29,263 bases of DNA from a virus. The notes under the pieces are model-generated. The model was not told the DNA's origin and did not search any database. It saw only the letters and a program-made list of their open reading frames with translations. The stretch lies in IMG/VR virus record IMGVR_UViG_3300018418_000088, positions 1-29,263 of that record. The stretch is one strand, 5' to 3'. Position numbers and translations under genes: made by a program. Of this stretch, positions 7,233-14,226 are shown one piece after another; the first letter of the stretch is position 1, and each line of letters opens with the position of its first letter.

Positions 7233-8089
7233 CCATTATCTACCAACCTATTTATATAATCTCTCAGATTTCGTTTTGGTTCCCAACCGAGAGCTCTGGT
7301 ATTATCAGTAATAACATCTGCCGCCATACGATTACCTTTACGAGGTGGAAGTTTTTCAATTTGACCACCAAATAATGTGGCCACGTCTAATACTGTAAAT
7401 CGTTCTGGATGGCCGATACCATATTCGTCGCCTTGGCCTTTTTCACCAATCAGAACGAGAGCGTCAACAATATCATCTACATGAGTGAAATTTCTTTGTT
7501 GTGTTCCTGGCGATACAACTGGTAATAATTGTTTCTCTTCCATCAGTCTGGCATATTTTGCAATAAGTGTAGCATATTTTCCATCTTGTATTTCTCTAGG
7601 TCCATATACATTATAAAAATATGTGATTGCATAGTCAATACCAAACCATTCAGCATACATTTTAACAAGTTCTGTATTTTTGGCTTTTGACCAGGCATAA
7701 GGACTCATTACATAATCCTTATCATCACGGTCTGCAAATTTGGTACTTGAACCAGAATAAACTAGTTTGGCATTCCATGCACGGACACATTCCAATACAC
7801 GAGTTGTACCTTCAATATTAAATTTGTGTACAAGTTCAATATCCTCGAATGATTGTTCCACACGAGAATACTCACCTAAATGATACACAATATCAAAATC
7901 ACCTTCGCCAAAATCTGGTGTCAAGTTTGTAGTACAATCCTGTACATATAAAACTTCGCGGACATGATTTTTCATTGAACCTGTAAAATAGTTATCCAAT
8001 GAACAAACCTGATGCCCTTCAGCAACAAGTCTTTCAGCCAAATGACTACCGACAAAACCTGCACCACCTGTAATTAATATTTTAGCCAT
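7229..8089 (-). CDS. NAD-dependent sugar epimerase/dehydratase (extended SDR)
   Basis: An extended short-chain dehydrogenase acting on nucleotide sugars, most like GalE-type epimerases. NAD-binding GGAGFVGSHL lies at residues 8-17; the catalytic triad region is SGSSTKF (112-118) plus YAWSK, with Tyr131 and Lys135. FYNVYGPR and RNFTHVDDIVDAL are typical substrate-side motifs. Length 286 is slightly short of the usual 310-340. Its ATG overlaps the end of the TAGT-like gene by 8 bases, so the two are translationally coupled, which suggests it supplies that enzyme's sugar donor. The exact sugar cannot be assigned. Confidence 0.83.
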   Translation of the reverse strand: MAKILITGGAGFVGSHLAERLVAEGHQVCSLDNYFTGSMKNHVREVLYVQDCTTNLTPDFGEGDFDIVYHLGEYSRVEQSFEDIELVHKFNIEGTTRVLECVRAWNAKLVYSGSSTKFADRDDKDYVMSPYAWSKAKNTELVKMYAEWFGIDYAITYFYNVYGPREIQDGKYATLIAKYARLMEEKQLLPVVSPGTQQRNFTHVDDIVDALVLIGEKGQGDEYGIGHPERFTVLDVATLFGGQIEKLPPRKGNRMAADVITDNTRALGWEPKRNLRDYINRLVDNG

Positions 8090-9311
8090 GTATTGATGTT
8101 CTCCCTTCCGGAAATATATTTGCTTCGAAATCCGGATCTGGGAATTGTTCGTCAGTATTCCAATTTCGCATTAATTGCATTCCGTAATTATCTACTTTAT
8201 TCACTATTGGTACATCTTTTTTCAATATAAGTGGATTTTGTCTAGCAGGGTATCCATGCTTATTTACGATGGCGTTGAGGTCAACATGGTGATGTACTCT
8301 TCCATATCTCTCAACGAGAGTCACACAGTCTGGGTGCATTTCTTTTAACATTTTTGATTTGTTATATGCTGGGTCATTTTCAGAATCAACATTATAATCC
8401 TCATACACTTCAGTTGTGTTTCCACCTTTTACTGTTCCCGTTCTGAGTTTACCTTGAACAAATGCGTATATTAGCATTGTACATAATCCTTCCTTAAGGA
8501 CACGGATACTCAAATCTACATCTTCATTAAACTTGCCACGCCATTTGTGCGGACAATTATTATCAATTAAAATACAGGACATCATTCTTGTATTTAGTAT
8601 AAATGGCTGATATGGGCATGGGTCAACCACAAAGAATTTATATTGGAATGAGGCGAGAGCCACATTTTCATATCTGTCAACAAAATCCTCAGTCGCCCTA
8701 AAAATACCAGAACCATTTTCTACACGGTATCGTTTGTTATGATTTAATCTGACAAACCCATCAATGTTATCGTCCATCAGCCAGTGTCTAGCATGACCAT
8801 TCGCCTGTGAATGTTCCCAGCACCAATTTCTTGCAGGACCAGAACCTTTACCATGATTACTGAAAGGAAGTTTTAATACAGTACCCAAGCCTGGAGGAGT
8901 CGCCTCAACATATTTGTCGTATTCCTGTGGTTCGACTGCAATGTAATATGGCACACCCATTTTTTCCAATGTCCTTGCGGTGTGTCTTGTATCCCATCGT
9001 CCCTTACTAATAATATAGATAGGATATCTTGGTTGAAAGTGGTCAGTATCAGTCTCAACATATCTGTTGGTCATGTTCTCTTCTCTGCCTCTAGCAGGAT
9101 AATAAACCACATTTGTTTTATTTGTCAAATTATAATCCAGTTTATCGCTGAAATGTTTTCTGTCTTCTTCTGATTTGAACTTGACAGCGATTTGTTTAAA
9201 GACATCTTTTTTCTTTGCTCTAAAGGTTGGCATACCAGCGGCATACCATTGGACATACTGATTACGCCATTCCTTTTGTAATTCTTCTTGTGTGTGAACT
9301 GGTGTATACAT
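8082..9311 (-). CDS. TET-associated glycosyltransferase-like protein (TAGT family) with extra N-terminal domain
   Basis: A 409-residue two-domain protein. Residues 27-80 form a small domain (VFKQIAVKFKSEEDRKHF, then NVVYYPARGREEN). From about 96 on, YPIYIISKGRWDTRHTARTL, PFSNHGKGSGPARNWCWEHS and HWLMDDNIDGF (a DDN acidic motif at 180-182) match what I recall of the TAGT family, described by Iyer and colleagues as glycosyltransferases linked to TET/JBP base oxidation in phages. A DNA-base glycosylation role is therefore possible, but no TET/JBP gene or hydroxymethylase is in this window, so the acceptor is open. It sits between a free-standing homologue of its N-terminal domain and the epimerase, with overlapping start and stop codons on both sides. 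Confidence 0.72.
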   Translation of the reverse strand: MYTPVHTQEELQKEWRNQYVQWYAAGMPTFRAKKKDVFKQIAVKFKSEEDRKHFSDKLDYNLTNKTNVVYYPARGREENMTNRYVETDTDHFQPRYPIYIISKGRWDTRHTARTLEKMGVPYYIAVEPQEYDKYVEATPPGLGTVLKLPFSNHGKGSGPARNWCWEHSQANGHARHWLMDDNIDGFVRLNHNKRYRVENGSGIFRATEDFVDRYENVALASFQYKFFVVDPCPYQPFILNTRMMSCILIDNNCPHKWRGKFNEDVDLSIRVLKEGLCTMLIYAFVQGKLRTGTVKGGNTTEVYEDYNVDSENDPAYNKSKMLKEMHPDCVTLVERYGRVHHHVDLNAIVNKHGYPARQNPLILKKDVPIVNKVDNYGMQLMRNWNTDEQFPDPDFEANIFPEGRTSIHG

Positions 9312-9634
9312 TATAATAAATCCAAAATTCCATTTTCTTGTCGTCCAGCCTTGTAGACAACATCTTTTAATTTAGGCATAGGCTTTTCGTCAATCGCCAA
9401 CATAAAATCAATATAATCTTGTTCGCTCTCAAAGTTTACAAAAAGTGTCTGCCAAGGTTCTGGAAATTCTGGGTCAACTTTTTTCCTTGCAACCTCTGGT
9501 TTATAGTCAGCCTTCTCTTCGCCGAGGAAAGTATCCAATGTATCTGTAATATTATCATCAGAAACATATCCAACCAAATCCTCGTATTCAGCGGCCGTGT
9601 CTTTTGTATAGTCTTTTAAATTTTTATTACTCAT
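9311..9634 (-). CDS. Free-standing homologue of the glycosyltransferase N-terminal domain
   Basis: A 107-residue protein. Its first half is acidic and probably disordered (KDTAAEYEDLVGYVSDDN). The second half (residues 54-107: PEFPEPWQTLFVNFESEQDY, then LKDVVYKAGRQENG) aligns by eye with the N-terminal domain of the next gene: LFVNFESEQDYIDF against IAVKFKSEEDRKHF, and VVYKAGRQEN against VVYYPARGREEN. The stop overlaps the next ATG (TAATG). The role is unknown; a shared recognition or docking domain for the same substrate or partner is the simplest reading. Confidence 0.72.
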   Translation of the reverse strand: MSNKNLKDYTKDTAAEYEDLVGYVSDDNITDTLDTFLGEEKADYKPEVARKKVDPEFPEPWQTLFVNFESEQDYIDFMLAIDEKPMPKLKDVVYKAGRQENGILDLL

Positions 9635-9666
9635 AATTTATTACCTCTGACATATATTTAGTAAAT

Positions 9667-10257
9667 TTATTCATCAATAGTTTCTCTTGTCCAGTCTGTA
9701 AATCTTTCAGAATCTGATTTACACCTGTAAACAACACCTTCTGTGGTAATACCATATTTTTCTGCAACCTCTGAGATTGATTCATATGTTTTACCCTCTA
9801 TTATATAGTCAAATTTTCTAACTGGTTTTGGTTCCCAAGGAATTAATTTAATACCAGCCTCGGCATATGCCTGTCTCCAAGGTAGATGGTCAAATCTTTT
9901 TAATTTGACATTCTCTTCGCTTGTTGTATAATGACCTCTCATTCTAGACCTAATCAGTTTCATTATAAATGATTGACTCTTACCAGTTAAAAATGCTCTG
10001 GTAATGTCTTTTGCTGATTGTGTCCTGCCTCGATAATGCTCATAGCATGGAACATATTTGTGACCCTTTTCATCTTTTAATTTTTGTGCCTCTTCTGAGA
10101 TGAACTCTACTGGCTCTCGTCCTGCATCAAATAATGCATTAGCTAGAGCACGTTGGGTTATTTTATCACATAAATGATAAGATGGATTTAAGACATTATT
10201 CTTGAAGAAGTAATATACTTCCCACTGATTGTCCGTATAGGTCGTTTCGTTTTGCAT
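9667..10257 (-). CDS. Unknown protein with a C-terminal HTH-like (NUMOD1-like) segment
   Basis: A 196-residue protein. The C-terminus, YIIEGKTYESISEVAEKYGI followed by TTEGVVYRCKSD, has the form of the NUMOD1/IENR helix-turn-helix DNA-binding modules found in phage homing endonucleases. The N-terminal 140 residues are basic and tryptophan/arginine-rich (RSRMRGHYTTSEENVKLKRF) but show no GIY-YIG, HNH or other nuclease motif. It could be a DNA-binding protein or a decayed or divergent homing endonuclease relative. It has its own strong promoter. DNA binding is an inference. Confidence 0.6.
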   Translation of the reverse strand: MQNETTYTDNQWEVYYFFKNNVLNPSYHLCDKITQRALANALFDAGREPVEFISEEAQKLKDEKGHKYVPCYEHYRGRTQSAKDITRAFLTGKSQSFIMKLIRSRMRGHYTTSEENVKLKRFDHLPWRQAYAEAGIKLIPWEPKPVRKFDYIIEGKTYESISEVAEKYGITTEGVVYRCKSDSERFTDWTRETIDE

Positions 10258-10287
10258 AATATTGCGGTGTATTTAGTATTAATGTAT

Positions 10288-10316
10288 AGTATAACATATT
10301 TTTGGGCATTTGTCAA
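10288..10316 (-). promoter_or_regulatory. Sigma70-like promoter for the 9667-10257 gene
   Basis: Minus strand: TTGACA (10316-10311), 17-base spacer, TATACT (10293-10288; 5 of 6), TG one base before the -10. It fills the gap after glutaredoxin. Confidence 0.8.
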
Positions 10317-10319
10317 CCC

Positions 10320-10544
10320 CTATTGCTCGAAATGTTCTACCAATCCTTGGTAGCCTCCTTCAACAATGGTATCATTTACTGTAATTTGAGGAAATGTTCT
10401 TGCGCCTGGAAACTTATCAAAGAATTCATTTGCTGTATAATCCTCATTTAATGAAAGGTATTTGTATTCAACACCTTTCTGCTCACATAGATTTTTAGCC
10501 ATTGTGCAATAACCACACGCTGGCTTTCCATATATTTCTATCAT
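10320..10544 (-). CDS. Glutaredoxin
   Basis: A 74-residue thioredoxin-fold redox protein that can reduce ribonucleotide reductase or other disulfides (T4 NrdC plays this role). The active site is CGYC at residues 10-13, preceded by the strand MIEIYGK; the cis-proline site is TFPQI and the glutathione-binding end is VEGGYQGL. The length is typical of a minimal glutaredoxin. It follows the 97-residue gene by 9 bases on the same strand. No ribonucleotide reductase gene is in the window. Confidence 0.9.
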   Translation of the reverse strand: MIEIYGKPACGYCTMAKNLCEQKGVEYKYLSLNEDYTANEFFDKFPGARTFPQITVNDTIVEGGYQGLVEHFEQ

Positions 10545-10553
10545 AATAAAGTC

Positions 10554-10847
10554 CTATTTAATAAGACTCAGGCCTTCTGTTGGAATTTCCAAACCTGATG
10601 TCACTTTTACTATTTGTGCTTTTAATTGTGCTCCAGGTTCTGTAATAAACATTACATGATTTCTGTTCACAACCACATCACTTCCATCGCCGTAAGGTAC
10701 AAAAGGAATCATTCCCATTTTACCTTCTCCAGCTGGGACCAAAAGAATACCATCTACAATTGCTACGGTATCTTCGGTTTCTGTAATACGACCTACAACT
10801 TCTTCACCAGTTGATAGTCTTACTAGTTTAATATCGCTATCGCTCAT
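10554..10847 (-). CDS. Small beta-rich protein, possibly Sm-like
   Basis: A 97-residue protein predicted to be mostly beta strand: IKLVRLSTGEEVVGRITETEDTV opens like an Sm/LSm small barrel (strand, GEEV turn, strand), and IPFVPYGDGSDVVV and VMFITEP continue the pattern. Similar genes occur in marine T4-like phages, from memory. An RNA- or protein-binding barrel is possible but not shown. The ribosome site AGGAG is ideal, and a consensus promoter lies just upstream, so it should be well expressed; glutaredoxin follows. Confidence 0.68.
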   Translation of the reverse strand: MSDSDIKLVRLSTGEEVVGRITETEDTVAIVDGILLVPAGEGKMGMIPFVPYGDGSDVVVNRNHVMFITEPGAQLKAQIVKVTSGLEIPTEGLSLIK

Positions 10848-10867
10848 AATTTTTCTCCTAAAGGGGT

Positions 10868-10896
10868 ATTATAACATAAAAAGTTGACTTTGTCAA
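10868..10896 (-). promoter_or_regulatory. Sigma70-like promoter for the 97-residue gene and glutaredoxin
   Basis: Minus strand: TTGACA (10896-10891), 17-base spacer, TATAAT (10873-10868), TG one base before the -10. The TGA stop of the sulfotransferase-like gene (10895-10893) lies inside the -35 box. Confidence 0.85.
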
Positions 10897-11624
10897 CCCG
10901 TAAAAAGTTTTTCAACATCGAACCCTTCTGGTAGTATTGGGTCCTGTTCAAATGTGACTATTCTATTATATTTTTCTTCTGGACGATTTTCAAAGAAATC
11001 CTCCATGCACACTAGCTCACCTGGATATTTTTTATAAAGCTCAGCCATGTACTCATAATTATTAGTCAGTTGTTTTACTAATCTAGTAGCGTAAAGACCT
11101 TCTGGGTTTATTACAATATGATGTTTAACTGGTTCCTCAGTTTTGCCCAAAAGTCCTAAATGTTTTTCTCTTTGTGACTCTTCAAATTGAGCCTTACTAA
11201 TTTGAGGACCAGAAATAAATCCAGTACCACCAAAGTCTCCTTGTTGTCTTACCGCAATCCAACTTTTACATTGAGCCATAAAATCTCTACGATACAAATA
11301 ATAAATTTTATCGACACTATTCATCAGCCTATCAATGTTTTTATCTTGCTGATGGAGTTGATAAGGCATATATTTAAAACAACAAGGTTCGCCATTCTCA
11401 AGTTGTTCAATAAATTTTTCGTCAGAAGCAAATTCTTTTCTTTTCTCCTTACCGAATATTCCTAATTGGTTTAATTCCCATGTTGCTTTTGCTTCACCAA
11501 GACTGTGTGGTCTTTCATGTGAAAACATCTCACCTTTAAATGGTACATTATATTCCTGTGCTTTTAAAAGCGTGAATGCAGTACTTGCTGCTCTAAAGTT
11601 TGTGACAATTAAAATTGTATTCAT
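10893..11624 (-). CDS. Sulfotransferase-like P-loop protein
   Basis: A 243-residue protein that begins with a strand and loop, ILIVTNFRAASTAFTLL (4-20), resembling the 5'-phosphosulfate-binding loop of PAPS-dependent sulfotransferases (usual form R-x-G-S-T). The second site, VDKIYYLYRRDFMAQCKSW (about 103-121), resembles the 3'-phosphate-binding strand and helix, usually with R-D-P and a conserved Ser. If correct, it transfers sulfate from PAPS to an unknown acceptor. The APS kinase and nucleotidyltransferase genes at 17.5-18.6 kb would provide the donor. Family membership is by motif only; it lies one base from the end of gp43. Confidence 0.65.
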   Translation of the reverse strand: MNTILIVTNFRAASTAFTLLKAQEYNVPFKGEMFSHERPHSLGEAKATWELNQLGIFGKEKRKEFASDEKFIEQLENGEPCCFKYMPYQLHQQDKNIDRLMNSVDKIYYLYRRDFMAQCKSWIAVRQQGDFGGTGFISGPQISKAQFEESQREKHLGLLGKTEEPVKHHIVINPEGLYATRLVKQLTNNYEYMAELYKKYPGELVCMEDFFENRPEEKYNRIVTFEQDPILPEGFDVEKLFTG

Positions 11625-14174
11625 TTATGTAAAGAAATCCTCGATTGTATCTACCTTTTCTGCCGACCAACCAAGAGCATCTAGGATACCTTGGATAGGT
11701 GTTAGGAATACCTTATCAAATTGTGTGTCGTAGTCAATATATTTAGTAAGTTCTAGTTCCTTAGGTAAAACACCAGGAAAACTAATGACATTTTGCTGAA
11801 TAGGATTTGGTACCTTCAGATAGATAAGTTTGACCTTGTCACCAGATTGTATTTGTTCGTATTTCTTGTTCAGTTTGTTTTTGACCAAATGGTGGTTATA
11901 CAAGATTGAACCACGTACATGGATAGGACAACCTTTTCGGAATAAGGTAGCCTTGTCTTTGTATTTTTCAATATCGTCAGTACCAGATGTTTTTGCAATA
12001 TCCTCGATAGGTACTGATTGGAACTCTTCCTTGAACTCTTTAATAAAGGTTTGAGCATCTTGTTCGGTACCATTCATAATCACATCGAAGGCCTGTTTCA
12101 TTTTTTCTCTACAAATTTCTGGCGTAGAGGAACGAACACTTTCAAGACCAGTCACGCTTATTTTTGGTTTTTCGTAATGAACACCTTCGGAGTTGAGAGC
12201 ATTCAGGATATATCTCTTTTTCGCAACAAAGATGGCACGGTCAGTAATTTTTTCACGTTTCATCACCATCGCATTTCGATATGCGCCCATCTTGGTTTTA
12301 AGGTCCTCGTAGCCTTGTTCAATGATTTGTTCAATTTTTGTAGAACAAACCTTATCGAGAAACTCTTCGCCTTGTTTACGGTCAATGTCTGTTGTACCAA
12401 ACACTTCAGTAATAAGGTCGGCAAAGTTGACATAAATGGAATCTGTGTCAATGTAAATGATATAATCCTTATCCTTTGTGCCAAGGATTTTATTCATGTA
12501 TTCATTTACAGATTTTTGAGCATATCGGATAGACAACTGACCAGATGTAGTAATCGCCTCGGCCATTTCCGAAATATAATATAAGAAATATTTGTTTGCC
12601 GTTGCACCGTATAGACTGTTCATCGCAATTTTGATAGACATTTGTGAATTGTGAAGTTGATTCATTTCACGTTTGAGTCTTTTCTTTTCGGTTTCGTCAA
12701 TCTCTACTTCGAGCTGTTGTTCGACCGCAAGCATTTGTTTCTTGATCTGAACACGATTCCGATAGTATTCATTAATAATACCTGGAATAATTCCAACCTC
12801 GTCATTCCTAAAACAAACACCATTTGCACATACCGATACATCTGGGTCATCATTTGTAAACTCACCTTCGAGTACCATATCCTGAGTCACATATTCACGT
12901 CGGTCAGAAACCCAAGTCTCTGGTGACATGTTATATTGTAGCATCAGGTGAGGATATAGGGAGTTAAGGTCAAAACTAACAACCCAAGGGTGCATGCCAG
13001 GAACTGGATCTTTAACATAACCACCGACAAGTCCTCCTAAATTTTCGCCGGGACCACCTTTAAGAGGTGGAACAATTTTGTCTCGCAATAGTCTACGGTA
13101 AATGGTTGTTTCCCAGATACCCACAGTACCAAATGCATCTTTATAATCGACACCGCCACCATAAGCGACAGTCATTACCAATTGTAATAAACTTGTTTCC
13201 TCTTCGAGAGCAGAAATCAACTGAGTATCACGAAGATTATAATCAAGATAGAGTTGTGGATTTTCGTCATATAGAGCTGTTAGGTTTCCATATTCAGAAT
13301 AGTCCAATTTTTTCTTACCAAGGACTGTATATGCAATATGGTCAAGTTTATAAGATTCTTGTGGACCATATTTGTATCCAAATTTCTTGAACGCGTCCAT
13401 GTAGTCAATCACAGTCATACCAGAGATACGATATGTGGATTGGACCTTATTGAAGATTTCGTTTGAGTGTTTCTTGATATGTTTCCAAGGCGAAAGTCTT
13501 TTTGCCAAGTCTTCGCCACAGATACGAATAATACGAGTCACAAGATATTGTATGTCAAAATATTCAACGTTCCAACCAGTCACAATATCTGGATAATCTG
13601 CCGCCCACAATTCAACGAAATATCTTAGGAGTTGTTGTTCACTACTGAATTTGACGAACTCAATGTCCTCTGGGTCAATTCCAGTAGTCGTTGCGTATTT
13701 GTCAAAATCTTTGACCGCAAGGAGTGTGTATTTTGAATTTCGTGAACTGTGGTAGGCAATTGATGTAATCTCTTTATCTGCCTCTTCGATGTTTGCATAA
13801 CCATCACGTATATCAACCTCAATATCAAACGAGGCGACATTGATTTGAGACATGTCGAATGCAATCTTATCTGGGTAGTTTTCTTGAATGAACTGAGCAA
13901 CATAGTTTGTACTACCAAACATTTTCATATTGCCGACGCCTTTATACTCTTCGATAAAGTTTTTGGCTTCGCGCATATCACCAAACTGCTGAGGTGAAAG
14001 TTTGTAATTACCCACTAAGGAAGTATAGCCTTCCTCACCAGATTTTGGTGTATGTAAATACAGTGTCGGTTTGAACGGAACTTTATATGAGAATCTTTTC
14101 CCATTGTTATATCCACGATGTAAGATATTATTGCCGAAGCGTTCGACTGATGTGTAAAACGATGTCATTGTCAT
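11625..14174 (-). CDS. 43: DNA polymerase, family B (gp43)
   Basis: Replicative polymerase with 3'-5' proofreading. Exonuclease motifs: ASFDIEVD (Asp117, Glu119), VTGWNVEYFDIQYL (about 198-211) and DYNLRDTQLI (Asp316 region). Polymerase motifs: A FDLNSLYP (Asp402), B KIAMNSLYGATAN (about 515-527), C YIDTDSIYV (Asp576, Asp578). The C-terminus IEDFFT is a plausible clamp-binding tail. Length 849 against 898 in T4. An alternative ATG lies two codons in. In T4, gene 43 follows regA; here it lies between gp46 and the accessory block, away from gp45-gp44-gp62. Confidence 0.97.
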   Translation of the reverse strand: MTMTSFYTSVERFGNNILHRGYNNGKRFSYKVPFKPTLYLHTPKSGEEGYTSLVGNYKLSPQQFGDMREAKNFIEEYKGVGNMKMFGSTNYVAQFIQENYPDKIAFDMSQINVASFDIEVDIRDGYANIEEADKEITSIAYHSSRNSKYTLLAVKDFDKYATTTGIDPEDIEFVKFSSEQQLLRYFVELWAADYPDIVTGWNVEYFDIQYLVTRIIRICGEDLAKRLSPWKHIKKHSNEIFNKVQSTYRISGMTVIDYMDAFKKFGYKYGPQESYKLDHIAYTVLGKKKLDYSEYGNLTALYDENPQLYLDYNLRDTQLISALEEETSLLQLVMTVAYGGGVDYKDAFGTVGIWETTIYRRLLRDKIVPPLKGGPGENLGGLVGGYVKDPVPGMHPWVVSFDLNSLYPHLMLQYNMSPETWVSDRREYVTQDMVLEGEFTNDDPDVSVCANGVCFRNDEVGIIPGIINEYYRNRVQIKKQMLAVEQQLEVEIDETEKKRLKREMNQLHNSQMSIKIAMNSLYGATANKYFLYYISEMAEAITTSGQLSIRYAQKSVNEYMNKILGTKDKDYIIYIDTDSIYVNFADLITEVFGTTDIDRKQGEEFLDKVCSTKIEQIIEQGYEDLKTKMGAYRNAMVMKREKITDRAIFVAKKRYILNALNSEGVHYEKPKISVTGLESVRSSTPEICREKMKQAFDVIMNGTEQDAQTFIKEFKEEFQSVPIEDIAKTSGTDDIEKYKDKATLFRKGCPIHVRGSILYNHHLVKNKLNKKYEQIQSGDKVKLIYLKVPNPIQQNVISFPGVLPKELELTKYIDYDTQFDKVFLTPIQGILDALGWSAEKVDTIEDFFT

Positions 14175-14197
14175 GTCATTCCATATTGTAGGTGTAT

Positions 14198-14226
14198 ATT
14201 ATAACACGCCTGAGGATAAATGTCAA
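14198..14226 (-). promoter_or_regulatory. Sigma70-like promoter for gp43
   Basis: Minus strand: TTGACA (14226-14221), 17-base spacer, TATAAT (14203-14198), TG one base before the -10. The TGA stop of gp46 (14225-14223) is inside the -35 hexamer. Confidence 0.85.

Noticed and set aside
7249-7256. TATAAATA on the minus strand within the 3' end of the epimerase gene
   Set aside because: It lies inside coding sequence (codons for Y-I-N-R), and dexA already has a perfect sigma70-like promoter. Chance is likely in AT-rich sequence.
12018-12584. 188-codon plus-strand open frame inside gp43
   Set aside because: It is fully antisense to motif-bearing polymerase sequence, has no ribosome site or promoter, and its translation is a mix of rare residues without domain pattern. 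It is a shadow frame.
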